DNA of 5,346 nucleotides, taken from assembly GCA_013695855.1 (NCBI GenBank), contig JACCZR010000024.1:1-5346 (forward strand), read 5' to 3'. The DNA is from Thermoleophilaceae bacterium (GTDB taxonomy: Bacteria > Actinomycetota > Thermoleophilia > Solirubrobacterales > Thermoleophilaceae). The notes under the pieces were generated by a model. The model did not search any database and had not been told where the DNA came from. It saw only the letters and a program-made list of their open reading frames with translations. Positions within the stretch are counted from its first letter, which is position 1; the number at the start of each line of letters is the position of its first letter. Of this stretch, positions 1-5,346 are shown piece by piece. The position numbers and the translations under genes are program-made.

Positions 1-3000
1 GCGCGACCATGGGGTGAAGCTCGCGGGTCACGCGCTCCTCCTGGAAGCCGCCGTCGGCCAGCCGGAAGGTGAAGTAGTGGATGTCGTCCCCTACCCGACC
101 GCTCAGGGCCACCGCCACGCGCTCCACTGTCGGGGGCAGTCCTGCTTCGTCGATTGCTGCGAGAAGCTCGGCGGCCATGGCGTCGGTCTCGGCCGGCTGC
201 TCGCTCCAGGCAAGGTAGAAGTCGACGACGACCTGAGAGGCGGGAGCATCGGAGGCGAGAGCGGCGGCGGCCGAGGCGGCGGCGGGCAGCTCCGAGGCCT
301 CGGCGAGCGTGGTGATCAGGTGGACGCGCCCCTCGCCGGGCGTGTACTGCGCGGTGGCAAAGCGCCGTCCGTCGTGGTCGAGCACCTGCAGGTCCTCGAG
401 CGGATACACCCTGTAATAGCGGCGCGTGAGGAGCTCCAGCATCGGCTCGTGGTCCCCTTGCCCGCCGATCCGCTCGGCCAGCAGCCGGATGAGCGACTGC
501 GGGCTGGCGACGAGGGCCTCGATGCGGTCGCCGTAGTCGGGGGCGTCGGGGTTGGCGGCCAGGTAGCCGAGCTGCTCCCGCGCGGCGGCAAGGACCCGCT
601 CGCGGGCCTCCTCTATGACGGGCTGGTCGAACACGCGGAAACGCACGCTGCGGGCGAGCTCGCCCACTACGGGCTGGCGCAGCTGCGCCGCGACGATCAG
701 CCGGTCGAGGGTCTCGTGGAGCTCGTCCCTGAGTGGCTCGGGCAGCGCCTCTGCGTGCTGGAGGCGCCGGTCGAGGAGCGCCATCAGGGCCGGGACCTGC
801 GACGACGCGCGCTGCTGGGCGAGGAAGATCCGGTAGACCGCCTCCTCGAGCTCGGCCCCCCGGTCGAGGTCGTGCACCCCGTAGCGGGCCAGCGCGCGGG
901 TGAGTCTTGCGCGGAACGTCTCGGGCAGACCCTCGCGTTCGAGGTCGAGCGAGCGGAGGTAGGAACGGAAGTGCTCGCGGGGACTGCGGACGCGTTCGCC
1001 TTCCTCCTCCTCTTCGAGCTCCTCCCGCTCCGTGGCCGGCCAGTTGCGGGAGAGCTCGGCCAGGTCGGCGAAGACCACGAGGATCTCGAGCTCGCCGTGA
1101 AGCACCTCGGGATCATCGGGAGGGAGCTGCTCTCGGGCCAGCTCGAACTCGGCTACGAGCCGCCCGGCTTCCTCCACGCCCACGTCGAAGCCCATGATCA
1201 GGCTGCGCAGGGCATCCAGGTGCCCGCGCCCGCGAAGCCGGGCGCCGGTCTCGGTCGGAGCCACCAGCGCCTCGAAGTCGATCCGCGCGCCGCCGGGCGC
1301 CGCCGCGTCCTTGACGGCCTGGGGCTCCACGCTCAGCAGCGGCGCACCCGATTCGACGTGGCCGCTCGGGACAGCGATGACCTCTCGCACCCTCCCGGCA
1401 TGAGGGGCCGTGATGGTCATCTCCATCTTCATGGCCTCCAGGACCGCGACCGTGGACCCTGCCTCCACCTCGTCATCCGGGGCCACGTTCACGGACACGA
1501 CGAGCGCGGGCGACGGGGCCCGGATGACGCCGCCTTCGTCCCCCGACAGGCGATGGGTGACCCCTTCGACCTCCACGAGGAGATCCGGTCCGTGAGCCAC
1601 GCACTCGACCCTGAACGCCCGGTCACCGATCGAAAGCCGGCGCGCGAAGCGGCGGAGGCGCTCCACCTCCACCTCGAGGCTCGACCCCTCGACCTCGACC
1701 TTGTAGCGACGCGGGCCCGTCTGGGCAACTGCCAGACGGTAGGTCTCCCCGCGGTGGCGGAGCTCCACCGTGCGGCCGATCTCCTCCCTGGCCTGAGGCC
1801 GGCCGCGACTGGCGGCGGCATAGAAGGCGCGACGCTCGAACTTCTGCTCGTCGTCGTAGGTGTCGAGGGCTGCGGCGAGCACGGCGACATCGCCGTAGCG
1901 CGTCGGGATGTGGCCGTCCGAGGCGATGAGGCCGTCCAGCCAGCCGGTGTCGGCGGAGCCGGCGATCATCTCCGGGCGGTCGAGCAGATCGAGCAGGAAC
2001 GACTTGTTGGTCATCCCCCCACGCACGACCACGGTCGTCTCCGCGAGTGCGCGGTGCAGCCGCGCTCGCGCCTCCGCGCGGTCGCGCCCCCACCCGATGA
2101 CCTTGGCCACCATCGAGTCGTACTCGGCGGGAATGGTCTCCCCCTCGGCGAGGCCCGTGTCGACCCGCACCCCCGGCCCGGAGGGCAGCCTGAGGATCTC
2201 GACGGTCCCGGGGGCGGGGGCGAAGTCCCGTTCGGGGTCCTCGGCGTTGAGCCGGGCCTCGATCGCGTGACCCGATGCGGGCGGAGGCTCGCCTTCCAGG
2301 CGCCCGCCGCGGGCTACGTGCAGCTGAAGCTTCACGAGGTCGAGTCCGGTCGTCATCTCGGTCACCGTGTGCTCGACCTGCAGCCGCGGGTTGACCTCGA
2401 GGAAGGAGAAGGCCTCCTCGCCGGGCTGGTAGAGGAACTCGACGGTCCCGGCGTTGCGGTAGCCGACCAGACGGGCCAGCTTCACGGCCGCGGCTCGCAC
2501 CTCGTCCTCCTGCTCGGCGCTCAGGGCCGGGGAGCTCGACTCCTCGATCACCTTTTGGTTGCGGCGCTGGATCGAGCAGTCGCGCACTCCCGGCGCCCAG
2601 ACCGTGCCGTGGTGGTCGCCGATGACCTGCACCTCGACGTGATGCGCGCCGGTGACCAGGCGCTCGATGAAGATCGTGGCATCGGAAAAGGAGCGCAGCG
2701 CCTCGTCCCGCGCGCCCTCGAACGCCGGCGCCAGCTCGGCCTCGGAAGCAGCCATGCGAATGCCGCGCCCGCCACCTCCCGCCGCGGCCTTGACCATGAC
2801 CGGATAGCCGATCGCCTGCGCGTGCTCGACGGCGGCCTCCACCGTCTCCACCGGCCCACCGCTCCATGCGGCCACCGGCAGACCCGCCTCCTCGGCCAGC
2901 TGCTTGGCCGCGACCTTGTCGCCCAGGCGGCGCATGACCTCGGGCGGCGGGCCGATGAAGGCAACGCCGACGCGGGCGCACAGCTCGGCAAAGGCGGGAT

Positions 3001-3277
3001 CCTCGGAAACGAAGCCCCAGCCGACCCAGGCCGCGTCGGCCCGGCTCTCGCGGAGCGCCCGCTCGAGCTCGCCGTGGTCGAGGTAGGGCCCCGGATCCCC
3101 GCCCGCAGCGATGACCACGGCCTCGTCGGCCTCGCGGACGAACATCGCCCGGCGCTCGGCTTCGGTGTGGAGCGCGATCGTCCGCATCTCGGAGCCGAGC
3201 TCGGCGTTGAGCTCGTGCACCGCCCGGATCAGGCGGACCGCGGCCTCGCCGCGGTTGACGATCGCGACACGAGTCAT
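1..3277 (-). CDS. Single-chain multidomain acyl-CoA (probably acetyl-CoA) carboxylase, eukaryote-like layout, partial (3' end outside window)
   Basis: Biotin-dependent carboxylase: ATP-driven carboxylation of biotin, then transfer to an acyl-CoA, probably acetyl-CoA giving malonyl-CoA. The frame is open for 1092 codons from ATG 3277 through coordinate 1. Biotin carboxylase about 1-450: VAIVNRGEAAVR (4-15), GWGFVSEDP (86-94), GDK (119-121), ATP-grasp Lys162 and loop GGGGRG (167-172), Glu205, DCSIQRRNQK (233-242), Glu280, LEVNPRLQVEH (293-303), Arg342 and DTGWLD (444-449). A BT-like segment spans about 495-575. The biotinyl domain (about 583-652) has EAMKMEM with Lys617. Residues 653-1092 contain no carboxyltransferase motif; LTRRYYRVYPLEDLQ (950-964) and HYFTFR...EERVTRELHPM (about 1066-1090) resemble the eukaryotic ACC central region. 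A carboxyltransferase should follow beyond coordinate 1. The single-chain mycobacterial LCC (about 1100 aa) lacks such a central region. Start: GGAAGG lies 10 bases upstream; an in-frame ATG at 3322 is possible but its 15 codons have weaker G/C wobble bias. The acyl substrate cannot be read from this part. Confidence 0.9.
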   Translation of the reverse strand, partial: MTRVAIVNRGEAAVRLIRAVHELNAELGSEMRTIALHTEAERRAMFVREADEAVVIAAGGDPGPYLDHGELERALRESRADAAWVGWGFVSEDPAFAELCARVGVAFIGPPPEVMRRLGDKVAAKQLAEEAGLPVAAWSGGPVETVEAAVEHAQAIGYPVMVKAAAGGGGRGIRMAASEAELAPAFEGARDEALRSFSDATIFIERLVTGAHHVEVQVIGDHHGTVWAPGVRDCSIQRRNQKVIEESSSPALSAEQEDEVRAAAVKLARLVGYRNAGTVEFLYQPGEEAFSFLEVNPRLQVEHTVTEMTTGLDLVKLQLHVARGGRLEGEPPPASGHAIEARLNAEDPERDFAPAPGTVEILRLPSGPGVRVDTGLAEGETIPAEYDSMVAKVIGWGRDRAEARARLHRALAETTVVVRGGMTNKSFLLDLLDRPEMIAGSADTGWLDGLIASDGHIPTRYGDVAVLAAALDTYDDEQKFERRAFYAAASRGRPQAREEIGRTVELRHRGETYRLAVAQTGPRRYKVEVEGSSLEVEVERLRRFARRLSIGDRAFRVECVAHGPDLLVEVEGVTHRLSGDEGGVIRAPSPALVVSVNVAPDDEVEAGSTVAVLEAMKMEMTITAPHAGRVREVIAVPSGHVESGAPLLSVEPQAVKDAAAPGGARIDFEALVAPTETGARLRGRGHLDALRSLIMGFDVGVEEAGRLVAEFELAREQLPPDDPEVLHGELEILVVFADLAELSRNWPATEREELEEEEEGERVRSPREHFRSYLRSLDLEREGLPETFRARLTRALARYGVHDLDRGAELEEAVYRIFLAQQRASSQVPALMALLDRRLQHAEALPEPLRDELHETLDRLIVAAQLRQPVVGELARSVRFRVFDQPVIEEARERVLAAAREQLGYLAANPDAPDYGDRIEALVASPQSLIRLLAERIGGQGDHEPMLELLTRRYYRVYPLEDLQVLDHDGRRFATAQYTPGEGRVHLITTLAEASELPAAASAAAALASDAPASQVVVDFYLAWSEQPAETDAMAAELLAAIDEAGLPPTVERVAVALSGRVGDDIHYFTFRLADGGFQEERVTRELHPMVA
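1418..1438 (-). other. Biotin attachment motif of the carboxylase
   Basis: Encodes EAMKMEM, residues 614-620 of the fused carboxylase. The canonical biotinyl motif is (E/A)MKM, and Lys617 (codon 1427-1429) is the residue a biotin protein ligase would modify. It is flanked by the usual biotinyl-domain beta strands: VIRAPSPALVVSVNV before, and ITAPHAGRVREV then GAPLLSVEP after. The spacing of 35 residues from the motif Lys to the end of the domain is normal. This fixes the reading frame of the large gene independently of the biotin carboxylase part. Confidence 0.95.
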
Positions 3278-3329
3278 CGAGCCATCGCCTTCCGAACCCC
3301 GCGAGGTCACTGGAGTCGCCATCGCAGGC
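3278..3329. other. ppc-carboxylase intergenic gap (52 bases)
   Basis: The only non-coding stretch in the window. I see no hairpin followed by a T run on the minus strand, so nothing suggests transcription stops after ppc; the two genes are probably one operon. The 8-mer GCGATGGC occurs twice on the minus strand (3318-3325 and 3281-3288). The first copy contains an ATG (3322) in frame with the downstream gene; the second contains an ATG (3285) that meets a stop two codons later. No convincing promoter is visible. Confidence 0.6.
3288..3293 (-). promoter_or_regulatory. Probable Shine-Dalgarno of the fused carboxylase gene
   Basis: On the minus strand the bases read GGAAGG, 10 bases before ATG 3277, which is at the long end of normal spacing. 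It supports 3277 over the in-frame ATG at 3322. The nearest purine-rich GGAG before 3322 (3340-3343) is 17 bases away, inside ppc. Confidence 0.5.
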
Positions 3330-5346
3330 TCAGCCCGTGCTCCGAAGTCCCCCGGCGATCCCGTTGATCGCGAGCGAGATCGTGCGCGCGAGCTGATCGT
3401 CGTCCTCGCCGGCGCGGGCCCGCCGCATGAGCTCCACCTGGATGAACGACAGCGGATCGATGTAGGGGTTGCGCCGCTCCATGGACTCCTGCAGGACAGG
3501 GTTACGGTCATGCAGGCGCTCCTGCTCGGTCACGGCCAGCAGCTCTCGCACGGTCGCCCCGTGCTCGTCGCTGATCCGATCCCAGATCCGCCCCCGGGCA
3601 CCCTCGTCGGCCACGAGCGCAGCGTACCGCGCGGCGATGCCCAGGTCGGCCTTGGCCAGGGCCGCCTCGGCGTTGCCGAGCAGCGTGGTGAAGAACGGCC
3701 ACGATCGCCGCATCTCGCGGAGGACGTCCAGGCCGACGTCCTCCCGCGCCGCCTCCAAGGCGGTGCCCAGGCCGTACCAACCGGGGAGGATGATCCTGGC
3801 CTGGGTCCACGAGAAGACCCAGGGGATGGCGCGAAGGTCCGCGACTCCGGCCTGCTCGCCGCGCTTGGCCGGTCGAGAGCCGAGGCGCAGCTGGGTGATC
3901 TCGGTGAGGGGCGTGGCGCCGTAGAAGAAGGACAGGAAGTCGGGGTCCTCGTGCACCAGCTCGCTATACGCCGCCGTCGAGCGGACGGCCATCTGCTCGA
4001 TCGCTGCCTCGAACGAGCGGAGCGTCTTGGGGGGCGGCGGGGGCGCGGGGGCGAGCGTCGAGAGGAGCACGGCGTTCGCCGTCAGCTCGAGCTCGCGATG
4101 GGCGATCTGCGTGGTCGAGTACTTGACCGATACGACCTCGCCCTGGTCGGTCACCTTGATGCGGGCGCCCACGGTGCCCGGCGGCTGCGCGAGTATGGCC
4201 TCGTTGCTCGGGCCGCCCCCGCGGCCGACCGTCCCGCCGCGCCCGTGGAAGAAGTCCGGCTCGACTCCCCCGGCGTGGAGGACCGACGCCAGCTCGGACT
4301 GCGCCCTGTAGGCCGCCCAGCTCGAGGCCAGGTAGCCGACGTCCTTGTTGGAGTCCGAGTAGCCGATCATGATCTCCTGCGTGTCGCCCACCGCGGCGAG
4401 CGCTTTGCGGTAGACGGGGAGCTCCAGGAGCCGGGCGACGGTCTCCGCCGCGCCCGCCAGCGTGTCGCCGGCCTCGAAGAGCGGCACCAGCCGGAGCCTC
4501 GTCGCCTCGCCGCCGACGCCTGCGAGCCCGCTCTCCTTCATCAGCAGAAGCAGCTCCAGCAGCGCGGCGGGCTCGCTCGTCCCCGACACCACGTAGCTCC
4601 GGACTGCTCCGGCGTGCCGCCCGCGCAGCGCGTGTGCGAGGGCGCGCAGCGTCTCGATGACGCCCCGCGACTGCTCGGAGAAGCCGCTCAGGTCACTCGG
4701 GACGAGCGGGCGGCGAGTTGCGATCTCTCGCTCGAGCAGTGAGAGGCGATCCGGCTCGTCGAGCTCCGCGTAGGCCTCGGTGACCCCCGCCAGGGCGAGC
4801 GCCTCGGCGACCGCGGCCCGGTGGCGATCCGCATGCTCGCGGATGTCCAGGCGAGCGAAGTGGAAGCCGAAGACCTCGGCTTGGCGGATGAGGTCGCGCA
4901 GCTCACCGGAGGCCACCAGCCGCTGGCCCTGCTCACACAGCGAGCGCTCGAGCAGCCGCAGATCCTCGAGCAGCTCGCCCGGGCCGGCGTAGCCGTCCGG
5001 CTCGGTCCGGCTCGTGGCGCCGAGGCGCTCGGCCATGAGGGTGAGCGCCTGGCGATAGGGCTCGTATGGATGGCGTTCTTCGATGTGGGCGGCGCGCTCG
5101 GGGAAGCAGGCTCCGAGGTGCGCGAGCAGCGGTTCGAGCAGTGGCACCTCGCCCGTCACCCGCCGCGACATCGACAAGCGCGGGGCGAGCAGGGCCACGC
5201 GCTCCTCCAGGAAGCTCAGACAGGCGTCTCGCATGAGGTCGAGCGTCTCGACCGTCACCGCCGCCGTGACATTCGGGTTCCCGTCGCGGTCGCCGCCGAT
5301 CCAGGAGCCGAACGAGAGCAGCGAGGGAACCTCGATCGCGTCCTCG
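3330..5346 (-). CDS. ppc: Phosphoenolpyruvate carboxylase, partial (5' end outside window)
   Basis: Catalyses PEP + HCO3- to oxaloacetate + Pi in the cytosol, feeding the TCA cycle. The frame runs off the right edge, leaving 671 visible residues against about 880-930 for the bacterial family, so the N-terminal quarter is missing. Motifs in order: SWIGGDRDGNPNVT (about 5265-5306), FHFARLDIR (Arg equivalent to E. coli R396), GYSDSNKD (Asp 4353-4355, Lys 4344-4346; E. coli D543/K546), the glycine-rich loop FHGRGGTVGRGGGP (His 4245-4247, Arg 4239-4241; H579/R581), TDQGEVVSVKY, LGSRPAKR, IPWVFSWTQARIILPGW, AKADLGIAARY and C-terminal LRSTG. The catalytic residues that fall in the window are present. 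Of the aspartate-site residues known in E. coli, R587, K773 and R832 have equivalents, but N881 is Ser (3339-3341). A GTG at 5258 is not the start: the GGDRDGNPNVT signature lies in frame upstream of it. A Pro5 run (4029-4043) sits in a loop. The fused carboxylase gene follows after 52 bases, probably co-transcribed. Identity is near certain. Confidence 0.97.
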   Translation of the reverse strand, partial: EDAIEVPSLLSFGSWIGGDRDGNPNVTAAVTVETLDLMRDACLSFLEERVALLAPRLSMSRRVTGEVPLLEPLLAHLGACFPERAAHIEERHPYEPYRQALTLMAERLGATSRTEPDGYAGPGELLEDLRLLERSLCEQGQRLVASGELRDLIRQAEVFGFHFARLDIREHADRHRAAVAEALALAGVTEAYAELDEPDRLSLLEREIATRRPLVPSDLSGFSEQSRGVIETLRALAHALRGRHAGAVRSYVVSGTSEPAALLELLLLMKESGLAGVGGEATRLRLVPLFEAGDTLAGAAETVARLLELPVYRKALAAVGDTQEIMIGYSDSNKDVGYLASSWAAYRAQSELASVLHAGGVEPDFFHGRGGTVGRGGGPSNEAILAQPPGTVGARIKVTDQGEVVSVKYSTTQIAHRELELTANAVLLSTLAPAPPPPPKTLRSFEAAIEQMAVRSTAAYSELVHEDPDFLSFFYGATPLTEITQLRLGSRPAKRGEQAGVADLRAIPWVFSWTQARIILPGWYGLGTALEAAREDVGLDVLREMRRSWPFFTTLLGNAEAALAKADLGIAARYAALVADEGARGRIWDRISDEHGATVRELLAVTEQERLHDRNPVLQESMERRNPYIDPLSFIQVELMRRARAGEDDDQLARTISLAINGIAGGLRSTG

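Noticed and set aside
1623..2981. Minus-strand 452-codon open frame
   Set aside because: Shifted frame inside the biotin carboxylase/biotinyl coding region; an Arg/Gly/Ala-rich product typical of GC-rich frame shadows.
1..3277. Frameshift or pseudogene in the large carboxylase, because no matching stop-to-stop frame is obvious
   Set aside because: Codon-by-codon translation of the minus strand from 3277 to 2 shows no stop and continuous domain homology; the gene simply runs out of the window.
1..3277. Identity as pyruvate carboxylase, PCC/MCC alpha subunit or LCC
   Set aside because: PCC/MCC alpha would end near the biotinyl domain; pyruvate carboxylase has its biotinyl domain at the C-terminus after CT; LCC has CT soon after the biotinyl domain. 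Here 440 residues without CT motifs follow it.
3278..3329. Intergenic terminator or promoter
   Set aside because: No stable hairpin plus T run and no convincing -35/-10 pair could be seen in the 52 bases; the GCGATGGC 8-mer repeat is short enough to be chance.
14..3367. Plus-strand 1117-codon open frame as a protein gene
   Set aside because: It is the in-register antisense of the fused carboxylase. Its predicted protein is low-complexity (Arg/Gly/Leu/His-rich) with no recognisable domain, whereas the minus strand carries a full set of biotin carboxylase and biotinyl motifs.
4029..4051. G-quadruplex on the plus strand
   Set aside because: Only three runs of three or more G are present, and the tract is explained by consecutive Pro codons of ppc.
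3111..4742. Plus-strand 543-codon open frame as a protein gene
   Set aside because: Antisense to ppc in the same codon register; no recognisable domains. Its stop at 4740-4742 lies opposite a TCA Ser codon of ppc.
3330..5258. ppc starting at GTG 5258 as a complete gene
   Set aside because: The frame continues upstream to the window edge and encodes the conserved PEPC signature SWIGGDRDGNPNVT before this codon.

Overview
The window is a GC-rich (roughly 70% by eye) bacterial segment with almost no intergenic DNA. Both real genes lie on the minus strand and both are cut by the window edges. Base composition, codon choice (nearly every wobble base is G or C) and the gene types suggest an actinobacterium-like genome, possibly Thermoleophilia/Solirubrobacterales. 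That placement is inference, because no taxonomic marker is present.

Right part, 5346 to 3330 (minus): the C-terminal 671 codons of phosphoenolpyruvate carboxylase (ppc). The gene's start is outside the window. All diagnostic PEPC motifs are present, from GGDRDGNPNVT at the right edge to the terminal LRSTG. One known aspartate-inhibitor ligand (Asn881 in E. coli) is replaced by Ser.

Junction, 3329 to 3278: a 52-base gap with no visible terminator, holding a plausible Shine-Dalgarno (GGAAGG) for the next gene.

Left part, 3277 to 1 (minus): the first 1092 codons of a very large single-chain biotin-dependent acyl-CoA carboxylase. It has biotin carboxylase, then a BT-like linker, then a biotinyl domain (Lys617), then about 440 residues resembling the central region of eukaryotic multidomain acetyl-CoA carboxylase. 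The carboxyltransferase half should lie beyond coordinate 1. This is the most interesting item: a eukaryote-style ACC layout in a bacterial operon context. I derived the reading frame by translating the minus strand codon by codon. It is open throughout, and because it has no stop inside the window it is easily masked by a long antisense open frame (14-3367, plus).

Functionally, the two genes probably form one transcription unit joining two bicarbonate-consuming steps: PEP to oxaloacetate (anaplerosis), and acyl-CoA to the carboxylated acyl-CoA, probably malonyl-CoA for lipid synthesis. Acetyl-CoA, the likely substrate of the second enzyme, is a known allosteric activator of many bacterial PEPCs. 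I found no RNA genes, mobile elements, CRISPR arrays or substantial repeats.
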